Virus record (IMG/VR): IMGVR_UViG_3300034110_000160
Coordinates: 1-53,251 of that record
Direction: 5' to 3' (one strand)
DNA: 53,251 nt
Source: a virus
The translations under genes were made by a program, and so were the position numbers. Below the pieces are notes generated by a model that did no database searches, was not told the origin of the DNA, and saw only the letters and a list, made by a program, of their open reading frames with translations. Positions within the stretch are counted from its first letter, which is position 1. The number at the start of each line of letters is the position of its first letter. Below are positions 17,666-27,171 of the stretch, piece after piece.

Positions 17666-19455
17666 TGGCAATAGCACCAGAACGCGGAATTTACGATCCA
17701 TCTTATGCCACCTTAGATATATTGGATTTTTCTTTTGCTTTAGACGCTACAGATAGAACAAAGATTACTATTTCTATATCTGATAACGGCGGGATTATAA
17801 AAAGTTTTAAGTTAATGTATGTTACAGACGGACAACCATTTTCAGTAAATCCTCCAACTGTAACCATCAATTCAAATTCTTCACCTATAGTAATAACTGG
17901 ACTAACACCTACATCCAGATACAAAGTTTTTATTGTAGGATTTAGTCAAATTAATCAGGGCGGAAATTTTGGAAGATCAATTGAAAAAGTTATTCAAATG
18001 CCAGGAGTATCTGAATCACCCAAAACAAATGTTACCGTTATTGTAGATAGAGAAAATCCTAATGGCAAGGAAGAGATAATAGAAGGAATTACCGATCAGA
18101 CTACAGCTACCCCTTCAGAAGATTTAGCACTCAAAAACGGTTTGACAACAAATGTGCCAAGAGGAGTCCTGCTTATAGCAGGCCCTGCAAATTTAGCCAA
18201 CGCTGCAACAAAAAAAATATCCTATAAAAGATGGGGTAAAATGGTAAACGGAATATGGAAGAGTTCAATTAACGTAGATCTTCCAACTGATCTAAAGCCA
18301 GTATACAATACATTTGGCACAGCACTATTTTTTGATGATAAATTAAAAAATCCTGCTCAACGTGGGGGATTTGGATTTTTTTATGATAGCGCAAAAGTAA
18401 GTGGATATTTTATACAAATTCAAACCACAGTAGATTCAGTAGCAGCAACAACCCCAAGAGAAGTATCATTTTTTAAATTAATTAATGGAGAATATTTTAA
18501 AATATCAGATTCTCAGACTATTGATTTAAATCAGGTTGTTGGAGTATATTCTGGACAAATATATAAGATAGATATTAAAGTTAAATCAACTGAAACACAA
18601 GTTGAAATTATTGCCTATATTAATGGATTTAAAATTACTGCAACAGATAATCTTATTGGAAAAAACCTTATTTTATATCCTAAAGATACAATTGCAGCTT
18701 ATGCTCATTTAAACACTAATATGTATTTAGACTATGTTTATGCAAATTCAATAACTCTTGAAAATTATTTAGATACTGATTCTACTTATGGAACATATAG
18801 TGGAGCATATTCTAAAAGTATATTAAATACTAACTTTGGCGAGACTATATTTAATAGCCAAAATATCGATCCTCCAGTGGGATCGATAGAAGAATTTGGA
18901 ACTGTTGCTAGAGAGTTAAGAAAAATTAAAATTAGATACAATAGTAGACCAGGAAAGCCAGTATACGTTTCTACTGGTATTAATAAGCTAGCTGCAGTAG
19001 TTGGATCTAAACTAACTAACTTTGGAGCAGAAATTTATGTTTTAAATAATTCATCATCATTTATTCCGTTGGAGGACGGGGATACCAACAGCTTCTTTGT
19101 CCTTGGCAGCACCATATCAAAGACTGGTGAATATGAGGAATCTAGTACTAAGCTTAGTGAATTTACAGTAGAAGAGCCACTAGTATTTGCTTCAAATTGG
19201 ATACAGTCAAAACAGGAGGCTGCTTCCCTAGAAACTTGGATAAAAACAAATTGGGCAAGCAAACAAATGACTGTGGAGATGACTGTATTTGGAAATCCAT
19301 TTTTAGAAGTTGGAGATTTAATTGAAATTAATCATTCATATCAATCTTTAAGCGCTCAGTCAGGTAATACAAATTACAGAAAATTTGTAGTTCTTGGAAT
19401 AGATCATAATTATGAATCTGGATTGGAGACGCAGATCAGATGTCGAACTTTATAG
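17665..19455 (+). CDS. Minor tail protein with FnIII and LamG-like segments
   Basis: 596 residues. The ATG at 17665 sits in a TAATG overlap with GGAG ten bases upstream; a TTG at 17659 is also in frame. Residues about 20-120 look like a fibronectin type III domain (TGLTPTSRYKVFIVGFSQ). Residues 170-380 resemble a concanavalin/LamG jelly-roll (FGTALFFDDKLK, GGFGFFYDSAKVSGYFIQIQ). The last 150 residues (SNWIQSKQEAASLETWIKTN, EVGDLIEINHSY) are like the C-terminal end of phage hub proteins, with which the gene may form a split hub. Surface binding at the tail tip is inferred. Confidence 0.6.
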   Translation: MAIAPERGIYDPSYATLDILDFSFALDATDRTKITISISDNGGIIKSFKLMYVTDGQPFSVNPPTVTINSNSSPIVITGLTPTSRYKVFIVGFSQINQGGNFGRSIEKVIQMPGVSESPKTNVTVIVDRENPNGKEEIIEGITDQTTATPSEDLALKNGLTTNVPRGVLLIAGPANLANAATKKISYKRWGKMVNGIWKSSINVDLPTDLKPVYNTFGTALFFDDKLKNPAQRGGFGFFYDSAKVSGYFIQIQTTVDSVAATTPREVSFFKLINGEYFKISDSQTIDLNQVVGVYSGQIYKIDIKVKSTETQVEIIAYINGFKITATDNLIGKNLILYPKDTIAAYAHLNTNMYLDYVYANSITLENYLDTDSTYGTYSGAYSKSILNTNFGETIFNSQNIDPPVGSIEEFGTVARELRKIKIRYNSRPGKPVYVSTGINKLAAVVGSKLTNFGAEIYVLNNSSSFIPLEDGDTNSFFVLGSTISKTGEYEESSTKLSEFTVEEPLVFASNWIQSKQEAASLETWIKTNWASKQMTVEMTVFGNPFLEVGDLIEINHSYQSLSAQSGNTNYRKFVVLGIDHNYESGLETQIRCRTL

Positions 19456-19472
19456 TTCACTAATGATATAAT
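19444..19472 (+). promoter_or_regulatory. Extended -10 promoter, leaderless start
   Basis: TATAAT at 19467-19472 with TG at 19464-19465 and a weak -35 near 19444. Exactly six bases separate the -10 from the ATG at 19479, so the transcript probably starts on the start codon. Confidence 0.6.
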
Positions 19473-19478
19473 GTTATT

Positions 19479-19871
19479 ATGGCCAATCAAAGTGATTTAA
19501 ATATTACCAAAACCCCTTCAGTTACAATTGCCGAAGGATCTATTGAGTCTGCATTTTTAAATTCTGGAGCAATAAATAGATTAAATGTAGGTGTGTCTAA
19601 CTCTACCGCTGGTGGAATATTTGGTGGAGGTGGCACATATTCTGTAGGGTTAACAAATTCAGATCCCAATTTAACTTCAGAAGATATTGGTAACGATGTT
19701 ATTAATTCCGTCAAGCCTCAATTAGCTGATATATCTGTATTTTCAAATACAACTTATTTAGATTCAAAGGGTGTTACAAGAGCAAGACTGGTTTTAAAGG
19801 TTAAGAATTCTAGTGGCAAAAAGCTTCTGGGTGTAGATACAAAAATTATTAATTTTAAAGAGGGTGCGTAA
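19479..19871 (+). CDS. Hypothetical tail-region protein
   Basis: 130 residues with no recognised family. It is Ser/Thr/Asn/Gly-rich with a glycine patch (AGGIFGGGGTYSVG) and a C-terminal beta segment (TRARLVLKVKNSSGKKLLGV). It lies between minor tail protein genes, so a structural or assembly role is likely. No Shine-Dalgarno sequence precedes the ATG; instead a TGATATAAT box ends six bases before it, which suggests a leaderless mRNA of its own in the middle of the tail operon. That separate promoter hints at a higher dose than its neighbours. Confidence 0.7.
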   Translation: MANQSDLNITKTPSVTIAEGSIESAFLNSGAINRLNVGVSNSTAGGIFGGGGTYSVGLTNSDPNLTSEDIGNDVINSVKPQLADISVFSNTTYLDSKGVTRARLVLKVKNSSGKKLLGVDTKIINFKEGA

Positions 19872-19872
19872 T

Positions 19873-20868
19873 ATGCTAAAAGGAACTTATATATTTTATC
19901 AAGATGGAATTGAAGTATATCGTAGCCCAAACGTTGTAACTAAATTTGGAAAAAGATTTTTAACAAACTACTTAGCTGGCAATGTTTTGTTTAATACCAA
20001 ACAGTTGTCTTTAGGAATAGCAACACAAATAGAGCATCCTGCATCTATATCAAATACCAGACTGGGATTTGAAGCGTATAAGATTCCAGTTAATTTTGGC
20101 AGTATAGACATTCAGCAGATATTTGATATAAATGGGGACCCAGTATTAGACGCAGAGGATAACCCCACTTTTGAATATGCTGTTGTATATAAATCAACTG
20201 TGCCACAAAATTTAGTAGGAGTAATTAATGAAGTTGGAATCTATCCTGGCGGAGGATCTTCTCAAAATGCTTACTCAGATAAATTCTTATCAGACTTTTC
20301 AGACAATACAATATGGGAAGATATAGATGGATATAATCCAAAGTATGCTACGACCCCATCTCCTAGAATTGGAGAAAATGTTTTAGAGTGGAAGTTTCCA
20401 AATTCAGATACAACAAGTTTAACTAAAGAATATAAGGTTAAAACAAACTATTTAGACATATCTGGATATAGCGAGAATGATACTTTATCAATAGCCTACA
20501 ATAGATATGATACAAATTCTAGTAAAATTAGAATAAAATTTTATAGTGCTAATGGAGGTTATTTTTATGGAGACATAACTCCTAGCACTGGAACTGGAAA
20601 TAAAATTCAAGAAATCTCAATGGCTACAGTATTTAATAATGCTAGCGGAACTCCTGTTAAAAATTTAATTGAGTATATAGGTATTGAAATAACAAGATCT
20701 TCAGCAGCAAGTAACTCATATATCTATTTAGACGGACTCAGAATAAATGATGAGGACACCTTTGATCCAGCCTATGGCTTGATTAGCCGTTCAATTTTAA
20801 CTACCCCGCTTACAAAAATAGCGGGAAGACAAGTAGACATAGAGTATAGATTATCATTGGGATTCTAA
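19873..20868 (+). CDS. Baseplate or fibre protein with jelly-roll domain
   Basis: 331 residues. The ATG at 19873 is preferred because GAGGG lies eight bases upstream; a GTG at 19864 is also in frame. The N-terminal part (GTYIFYQDGIEVYRSPNVVT then KRFLTNYLAGN) is typical of small tail-fibre attachment proteins in phages. Residues about 145-290 look like a carbohydrate-binding jelly-roll (VLEWKFPNSDTTSLTKEYKV, RIKFYSANGGYFYGDITPST, SNSYIYLDGLRINDED). It probably displays a host-surface binding module at the tail tip. The domain call is by pattern and moderate. Confidence 0.6.
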   Translation: MLKGTYIFYQDGIEVYRSPNVVTKFGKRFLTNYLAGNVLFNTKQLSLGIATQIEHPASISNTRLGFEAYKIPVNFGSIDIQQIFDINGDPVLDAEDNPTFEYAVVYKSTVPQNLVGVINEVGIYPGGGSSQNAYSDKFLSDFSDNTIWEDIDGYNPKYATTPSPRIGENVLEWKFPNSDTTSLTKEYKVKTNYLDISGYSENDTLSIAYNRYDTNSSKIRIKFYSANGGYFYGDITPSTGTGNKIQEISMATVFNNASGTPVKNLIEYIGIEITRSSAASNSYIYLDGLRINDEDTFDPAYGLISRSILTTPLTKIAGRQVDIEYRLSLGF

Positions 20869-20869
20869 T

Positions 20870-23800
20870 ATGGCAGATAAAATTATTCCTGATGATTTAA
20901 GAAATACAACCAGCGATAAAAAAACTAATGACTATTTTCTTGTAACAGTAAATGATTTAAATCCTGCAGAAAATTATAATTTTCAGTTTAGATGGGCGTA
21001 TGAAGACAAGACTACAAGTGAATGGTCTTCAACATTTTCTACATTTACAGTATCAGAGGGAACTCCAAATACTCCTAAATTTGTTTCTGGAAACTTAGTT
21101 GGCGGTAATGGATTTGTTAAACTAACTTGGACTGGATTAAATAGTTTAGACGGTACAATGGTGGGTCTAAAGCAGGTAAATGTTTGGATCAAAGGCGGGA
21201 CATACGGAAGTGAGTTTGTAAACTCTGGACAATTTTTTACTGAAGCTGGAACTAAGACAATAACTCTTCCAATAGGAGAATACTTTTTTAAGCTTCAGGC
21301 GCAGACAGCATTAGGATCACTTTCTTTATTTAGTTCAATTCAGTCTGCTAGATCATTTAAATCTCCCACAGCAATAAGTTCATTATCTGGCACATGGCTT
21401 AAAGATGATGGAACTACTAAAACAGATACATTAAAAGTTTCATTTACGTATGATTCAACATTTTCAGATTCAACTAATTCAAATTTGGATATAAATCATT
21501 TTATAGTTAAATTAACAAACAGCGGACGCTCAAGATCTTTTATACTGGCAGTTAATAAAACATCTTCATCTCAAGCTTTTTATTTGAGTCGTGAACTAAA
21601 TATTGCAACGTTTGGTTTATTTGCTGGTGGATTTACAATGTCCGTGACAGCAGTAGATAGTTTTGGAAATTTATCTGCAGTTACTACTGAGACTTCTTCA
21701 GACTATGTAACCCCGCTAGATACTCCAGTAATAACATTGACTCCAGGAATTCTTTCTTATTCTGTTTCTTGGAATAGTCAGTCTGGAAAACCATTAGATC
21801 AAATATACATTGAAGAGGTAGAGAGTAGTTCTAATACTGCTCCAAGCACTGGGTATACACAAGTGGCTCAAGGAAATCAAAATCCTTTAAACGTAAATAC
21901 ACTTAATTCAAATAAAAGATGGGTTCGTGCAAAGTTTTATGACTCTACTGGAAATGCTACTACATACGGAACTGCTCAGCATGTAACTCCATACGCTGCA
22001 GTCACTGCGGATACTGAAGGCCCATCAGATGTTATTTCTGTTACAACAACTGCAGGAATTGATACTTCTGGATATTTAGGATTTAATGGATACATAGATG
22101 TTTCTTGGCCATCTGTAACTGGCGGAGGCATTAGAGGATATAGAATTAGATTTAGTAATGATGGTGGAACAACATATTCTTATGTAGATTCTCCAGGTAC
22201 TGGTACCACCTATAGACTTGGTGGATTAGCAATAGGTTCTACTTACAAAATAGCGGTAGCAACATATGATGAATTTAATAACACTTCTACAAATTATATA
22301 TCTGCTACCGACAGATTGATTCCTGGAACACCATCAATGTCTAATTATATTTCTGCTGGAAATATGAAATTAGGATATGGAATTTCTGGCGCTAATGATA
22401 AAGGTCTTTATTTAGATTCAAGCAACTACTGGTATTTAAATGCTGCAAACTCAGCAAGACTAAATATAGGAGGATCAACATCTAATTATTTAAATTGGAA
22501 CGGCTCAGAGTTTGCGATAGATGGAAATCTTATAGCACAAAAGGGAACATTTAAAGGCAATGTTTCTATTGCATCTGGAGGATCTTTATACTCAGGAACG
22601 ATTGTATCTGGAGAAATATCTGGTACAGGATATATATTAAATACATCTGGACTTTCCTTCTATCAAAATAGCACAGAAAAAACTGTTATAAATGCAAGTA
22701 CTGGAAAATTAACAACAGTATCTGCAAACATTGGCGGCTGGGATGTTGATAGCACAACTATAAGTAAAAACGGTATATCATTAAATTCTTCTGGAACAAT
22801 TATTGCTAATAACAGCGCATACTATGTTGGAATAAGGCCTCAAGTTTCTTCTGCGAATGATATTGTTTTATGGGCAGGACAATCTGCAACTGGTGGAAGT
22901 GTTGCATCTGGTGCTAATTTTAGAGTTACTGCAGGAGGAAATTTATACGCAACTGGTGCCGTTATTTCTGGAGCATTGGTAATTGAATCTGGATCTACTT
23001 TTGATGAGATAGCACTAGCTAAATTAGAAGCAGCTGCTGCAAAAGCTGCTGCCGACCTTGCGTTACAGCCAGAAGATCTTAATGCTGCCGCAATTATTCA
23101 AAAAGTAAATGCGGCACAAGGTAGCTCAGAAGCAACTTATATTATAGGCGGAGCAGTTTCAACAGGATTATTAATTTCAACACTATACGGTCAAAACCCT
23201 TTATCGGGTGGAGTTGGAAGTGATTTTAGTAATAATGGATTGGCAATTAGCCTAGATGATGGAGCAATGTCATCAAAGAATTTTTATATAAATAATGACG
23301 GAGATGCATTTTTTAAAGGAACAATTACTGCAAGCAACATAGATGCAACAAGTAAAATATCTGGTGCTGAAATTGTTGGATCAGTATTTAAAACATCTGC
23401 TACTGCTAATAAAACTGATAGACCTGCAAGCGGAGTCTATATTGATGATACAGGAATATATGGATACGGTACAAATGTTGGTACGGGAGAAGAATTATTT
23501 AAACTTACAGCAGGTATGCTAACAACTAAATCTGCTGTTATAGGACCGCTTACCCTTGCCAATGGTGCAATAACATCTACTCAATTTAATATTGATTCTA
23601 ACGGTAATGCTTTATTTAGCGGAACATTAAGAACAGGTGCGGTTGGAAGCACTAGAATAGAAATAGATTCAGCAGCATCAAATACAATAAAGTTTTTTGA
23701 AGGAACTTCTTCAAATGGATATTCTATCAATGTTACAAGTGCTTCTTTTCAATTAGATTCTCCAGGCGGAGGAACATTTGCAATTAATACTTCTTCATCT

Positions 23801-24052
23801 TCATCTTTTCAAAGTGGATTTTTAATTAGAGGAGATTCTTATGGAAGAATTGGTTCATCAGTAGCTGGCCTATTTTTATATCCAAATAAAACAACTACAA
23901 CTGGATTTGTTTCTCTTAGCGAAACTGATGGAGTTTCAATTGGAATTAGTCCTTCTAATGCATCTAATTTAAAGGAAGTTAGATTTACCACTACAGATGC
24001 TCAGCCATCTGGCGGTAAGCAAGGGGACATAGTATTGGTCTATAGCGTATGA
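20870..24052 (+). CDS. Central tail fibre with FnIII repeats
   Basis: 1060 residues; the ATG follows the previous stop by one base. The first 480 residues hold several fibronectin type III-like units, e.g. the segments around NYNFQFRWAYEDKTTSEWSS, GFVKLTWTGL and GGIRGYRIRFSNDGGTTYSY. Residues about 500-1000 form a long beta-helix-like fibre with repeated phrases (FKGNVSIASGG, ISGALVIESGSTF, FKGTITASNIDATSKISGAE, FSGTLRTGAVGSTRIEIDSA) like those in central fibre proteins of siphoviruses, and a short Ala-rich helix near 710-730 (KLEAAAAKAAADLALQPED). Receptor binding or fibre-shaft function is inferred. It overlaps the next gene by four bases. Confidence 0.75.
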   Translation: MADKIIPDDLRNTTSDKKTNDYFLVTVNDLNPAENYNFQFRWAYEDKTTSEWSSTFSTFTVSEGTPNTPKFVSGNLVGGNGFVKLTWTGLNSLDGTMVGLKQVNVWIKGGTYGSEFVNSGQFFTEAGTKTITLPIGEYFFKLQAQTALGSLSLFSSIQSARSFKSPTAISSLSGTWLKDDGTTKTDTLKVSFTYDSTFSDSTNSNLDINHFIVKLTNSGRSRSFILAVNKTSSSQAFYLSRELNIATFGLFAGGFTMSVTAVDSFGNLSAVTTETSSDYVTPLDTPVITLTPGILSYSVSWNSQSGKPLDQIYIEEVESSSNTAPSTGYTQVAQGNQNPLNVNTLNSNKRWVRAKFYDSTGNATTYGTAQHVTPYAAVTADTEGPSDVISVTTTAGIDTSGYLGFNGYIDVSWPSVTGGGIRGYRIRFSNDGGTTYSYVDSPGTGTTYRLGGLAIGSTYKIAVATYDEFNNTSTNYISATDRLIPGTPSMSNYISAGNMKLGYGISGANDKGLYLDSSNYWYLNAANSARLNIGGSTSNYLNWNGSEFAIDGNLIAQKGTFKGNVSIASGGSLYSGTIVSGEISGTGYILNTSGLSFYQNSTEKTVINASTGKLTTVSANIGGWDVDSTTISKNGISLNSSGTIIANNSAYYVGIRPQVSSANDIVLWAGQSATGGSVASGANFRVTAGGNLYATGAVISGALVIESGSTFDEIALAKLEAAAAKAAADLALQPEDLNAAAIIQKVNAAQGSSEATYIIGGAVSTGLLISTLYGQNPLSGGVGSDFSNNGLAISLDDGAMSSKNFYINNDGDAFFKGTITASNIDATSKISGAEIVGSVFKTSATANKTDRPASGVYIDDTGIYGYGTNVGTGEELFKLTAGMLTTKSAVIGPLTLANGAITSTQFNIDSNGNALFSGTLRTGAVGSTRIEIDSAASNTIKFFEGTSSNGYSINVTSASFQLDSPGGGTFAINTSSSSSFQSGFLIRGDSYGRIGSSVAGLFLYPNKTTTTGFVSLSETDGVSIGISPSNASNLKEVRFTTTDAQPSGGKQGDIVLVYSV

Positions 24053-26694
24053 CCAATTGGATAAATACCTCCGATGGATGGAAGCAGATTGTAAATATTT
24101 GGATAAATACTGTAGGCGGATGGAAACAAGCTATATCTGGATTTGCTAATACCGCAGCATCTGGTTGGCAGTTATTTTGGGGCGGAGCAGGACAACCACA
24201 AATTTCAGTTCCTGGAATAAATAGAGTAGCAATATCAATATCTGGAACAACTGATAGAACAGTAGACTGGACTAGCAGTGCCCCAGTTTTAGTCGGAACT
24301 AATTATAACTGGACAAACTATTCATCTGGTACGTATCAATTTGAAAGAGCGGTGGTTCCAACTAGCGGTAATCCTACATGGATACCAATAGGAAATCCAA
24401 CAAATTTTAATGTTAATCCTACAACTAGTGCTCAGTATACATATACTTTACAAGAATCAGATTTTCCATCTGGAGCAAATACTCTATTTAGATTTGTTGT
24501 TTCTGCAACAAATGCAAATGTTACCCCTAATAAAACTACTACTTCATTTAGTACATTTACTTTAAATAGTGTATTGACTGGATTTGTTACAATAAACTAT
24601 CCAAGACCCAAAGGAATTCCTGGCTCCCCAACAATTTCTAGAGATGCAAATACTAACTATACTTACAATATAACTGGATACGGAAGCTACTATAATGATG
24701 TTACTATTACTTCAAATATAGTAAGCTGGGAAACTTCAGATAATGGAACTACTGGATGGACTGTAAGAAATACTGATAATCTATCATACGATGCTTCAAC
24801 GTATAAGGGTAAATATTTAAGGCTGGGAGTAAAAGGAAGCAATAGTTCTGGACAAGCAAGCGACTTTATATACTCATCTTCTGCTTTGGTATATTATAAG
24901 ACTCCATCCATATCATCATTTACAGTTTCTGCAACAACAACTGGCGTAACCTATAATTATCAATATGCTGCCGATGATCCAAATAAAATATTATTAATAT
25001 CATATACTGGTACATCTTCAAGCTCATTTACTCCAGATCTAGCAAATGGGTTTTATAGTCTTTCTCCTGGAACTTATAATTTTGTTTTTAAAGTTCAAAA
25101 CTCATCTGATAAAGGAAATAGCTTATATGCAGAATCTACTGTTAGTAATATAACTATCTCAGCAATTACAGTTCCTGGTGCACCCACAATAGGTACAGTG
25201 TCTAGAACAAGCGATACTGTAGTTTCAGTTCCATTTACCGCCCCATCTTCTAATGGCGGAGGAACAATTACTTCATATAATATAATATCAAGCCCTTCTA
25301 TATCTATTACCACTCAGTCTGGGACAAGCAGCCCATTAACGGCAACTGGTAGTTTTGTACAGGGGACCTCTTATTCTTTTCAAATTGCAGCAGTAAATTC
25401 AGCGGGAACTGGAACGTATTCTTCAGCATCAAATTCTGTTATACCATACCCAGCAACGCCAGTTAACTATTCTATTAATTATTTTGGAAATACTAGCACT
25501 GGCGGAACAATGTCATCTGGAACATATACTCAAGGCGGCGCAGCGTATACAATTGCTGCCAATAGTTTTACTAAAACAGATTATGATTTTGTTACTTGGA
25601 ACACCGCCGCAAATGGAACTGGAACTAATTATGCTCCAGGAACAAGTTATTCATCTAATGCAAATTTAGATTTATATGCACAGTGGGCTTTAAAATCGTA
25701 TACCGTTACATGGAATGTTTCTATAAATGGAGGCACTGGCGGAGGGACAACTACACAAACTGCTGGAACAGCTCATATTGCGCCATCTCCAGGAACTAAA
25801 GATGGCTATGCATTTCTTGGGTACTACAATAATCCATCTGGAGATTATACTTATGGACCAATTGCATCTGGTGGTTCTTTTACCCCTCCAAGCTCAATTA
25901 CAATGTATGCTCGATGGAACGCATCCGCACCTTCTGGAGGAACAGCATCTATTTCTGGATCAGCAGCATCTGGATCTACATTAACTTTAAATAAAACAGA
26001 TCCCAATGCTGGTCAAGCAGTCACGTCAACATCAATAACATGGCAAAGAAATAGCGGATCTTCTGGAGCATGGGTAACTGCACAAAATTATGGTACATCT
26101 TATGTACTTGGATCCACAGATCTATCTTATAATATGAGAGTAACTATTGTTTGGAGTAATGCCTACGGAAGCCAAACAATTATTACAAATGAAATTGGAC
26201 CAATTGGACTTCCAGATTTAACTGGATTAGATGTTAAATCATACACAAGCGGATCTTTAAGCCTAACTTGGAATTCAGTTTATGGTGCAGGGTCTTACGC
26301 CGTCACTATTGGTGGACCTAATGGAATTTCAACATCTACCACAAATACCTCATACTCAATAAGTGGTCTAGTTTCTGGAACTTCTTATTTTGTTCAAGTT
26401 GTACCTTACAGCGGAACATCTGGTAATGGTATATCTGGTAGTGGTCAATCAGTAAGCAATAAGGTTCCAAATGGCTCTGATGCAGCTGCACCGTTCTTCC
26501 CACCTTACTTTGCAACACCATTCTTCCCGTTCTTCCCACCATTCTTCCCACCATTCTTCCCGCCATTCTTCCCACCGTTCTTCCCATACTTTCCACCAGC
26601 AGGTAATTATCTGTGCAGCGGTGTCGATGCGTTCTACGGGATGTGCTACACCTTTAGCGATTGCGAATCCTATTTAAGCGGTGAGCCATGCTAA
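24049..26694 (+). CDS. Receptor-binding tail fibre with FnIII, InlB-type repeats and Phe/Pro tail
   Basis: 881 residues. The N-terminus has two Trp-rich half repeats (NTSDGWKQIVNIWI, NTVGGWKQAISGF), a motif common at the head of actinophage fibre proteins. FnIII-like units cover parts of 190-470 (PGAPTIGTVSRTSDTVVSV). Residues about 470-625 hold two InlB B-repeat/Flg_new units (TKTDYDFVTWNTAANGTGTN and KDGYAFLGYYNN, each ending in YAQW or YARW), modules better known from Gram-positive surface proteins. A further FnIII-like unit lies near 720-800. Residues 815-850 are an almost pure FFPP repeat, followed by a short tail with five cysteines. It is the last large tail gene and probably makes the contact with the cell surface. 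Confidence 0.8.
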   Translation: MTNWINTSDGWKQIVNIWINTVGGWKQAISGFANTAASGWQLFWGGAGQPQISVPGINRVAISISGTTDRTVDWTSSAPVLVGTNYNWTNYSSGTYQFERAVVPTSGNPTWIPIGNPTNFNVNPTTSAQYTYTLQESDFPSGANTLFRFVVSATNANVTPNKTTTSFSTFTLNSVLTGFVTINYPRPKGIPGSPTISRDANTNYTYNITGYGSYYNDVTITSNIVSWETSDNGTTGWTVRNTDNLSYDASTYKGKYLRLGVKGSNSSGQASDFIYSSSALVYYKTPSISSFTVSATTTGVTYNYQYAADDPNKILLISYTGTSSSSFTPDLANGFYSLSPGTYNFVFKVQNSSDKGNSLYAESTVSNITISAITVPGAPTIGTVSRTSDTVVSVPFTAPSSNGGGTITSYNIISSPSISITTQSGTSSPLTATGSFVQGTSYSFQIAAVNSAGTGTYSSASNSVIPYPATPVNYSINYFGNTSTGGTMSSGTYTQGGAAYTIAANSFTKTDYDFVTWNTAANGTGTNYAPGTSYSSNANLDLYAQWALKSYTVTWNVSINGGTGGGTTTQTAGTAHIAPSPGTKDGYAFLGYYNNPSGDYTYGPIASGGSFTPPSSITMYARWNASAPSGGTASISGSAASGSTLTLNKTDPNAGQAVTSTSITWQRNSGSSGAWVTAQNYGTSYVLGSTDLSYNMRVTIVWSNAYGSQTIITNEIGPIGLPDLTGLDVKSYTSGSLSLTWNSVYGAGSYAVTIGGPNGISTSTTNTSYSISGLVSGTSYFVQVVPYSGTSGNGISGSGQSVSNKVPNGSDAAAPFFPPYFATPFFPFFPPFFPPFFPPFFPPFFPYFPPAGNYLCSGVDAFYGMCYTFSDCESYLSGEPC
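26491..26599 (+). repeat. Phe/Pro-coding 12-base repeat
   Basis: Repeats of CCATTCTTCCCA and close variants code alternating FF and PP. Third-base changes (CCA, CCG, CCT) between copies suggest the amino-acid pattern is maintained by selection. It lies near the C-terminus of the receptor-binding fibre. Confidence 0.85.
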
Positions 26695-26715
26695 TATATG
26701 TGTACATTTAACGTA

Positions 26716-26744
26716 TAGTCAAATAAGTTAACAAATGATATAAT
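26716..26744 (+). promoter_or_regulatory. Extended -10 promoter for the small tail genes
   Basis: TAGTCA (26716-26721), 17-base spacer, TATAAT (26739-26744) with TG at 26736-26737. The predicted start lies within or next to the AAAGGAGG ribosome site, so the leader would be very short. Confidence 0.6.
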
Positions 26745-26761
26745 ATGAAAGGAGGCACAAA

Positions 26762-26980
26762 ATGACTTATGAATTAACTAATGATGAAAAAAGAAACATT
26801 ATTAATCAACACCTTAGAAATTTAGAGTATTCTAAATTTAATGTTGAGATTTCTTTGGTAGAAGAAAATGCTGATCCAGCACCAGATCAAACGAACCTTG
26901 ACACACTTGCTGGACAACTTTCTACTATTAATGGTAAAATGGAAGCTCTAGTAGCTGAATTGGCTACAGTAGTAGATTAG
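26762..26980 (+). CDS. Small hypothetical tail-region protein
   Basis: 72 residues with an excellent AAAGGAGG ribosome site. The sequence is acidic and helical: an N-terminal pair of helices (NDEKRNIINQHLRNLEYSKF) and a C-terminal helix (LSTINGKMEALVAELATVV), linked by a DPAPDQ turn. Similar small helical proteins occur after the fibre genes of actinophages, possibly as assembly factors or fibre trimerisation partners. I do not recognise a specific family. It has its own extended -10 promoter, so it begins a new transcript. Confidence 0.7.
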   Translation: MTYELTNDEKRNIINQHLRNLEYSKFNVEISLVEENADPAPDQTNLDTLAGQLSTINGKMEALVAELATVVD

Positions 26981-26988
26981 GAATTAAT

Positions 26989-27171
26989 ATGGCAGATAAA
27001 GCGGAATTAATTATTACCGCCTTACAACAACGTATTGGGGAAATTGTAAGCAATTACGAAACTCAAATAGCAATATTACGAGCAGAAATTACACAGATTA
27101 TGGAAGAAAAAAATGCTAAAGAGAAAGCCGAAAAGGAATACTCAGACAGCCTTAGTGTCTCAGCCAACTAA
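26989..27171 (+). CDS. Small coiled-coil protein
   Basis: 60 residues, nearly all predicted coiled coil (TALQQRIGEIVSNYETQIAI, then EITQIMEEKNAKEKAEKEY). It follows the previous small gene by eight bases. Its sequence beyond about residue 42 is overlapped by the start of the next gene in another frame. Function unknown; fibre chaperone or assembly scaffold would fit the place. Confidence 0.65.
   Translation: MADKAELIITALQQRIGEIVSNYETQIAILRAEITQIMEEKNAKEKAEKEYSDSLSVSAN

Noticed and set aside
26491-26599. Short tandem repeats that could be a replication-origin iteron array
   Set aside because: They code FFPP in frame at the end of a fibre gene and codon third bases vary, so protein selection explains them.
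26471-26677. Ser/His-rich 68-codon frame overlapping the fibre end
   Set aside because: It is the shadow of the FFPP repeat in another frame, with no start signal.
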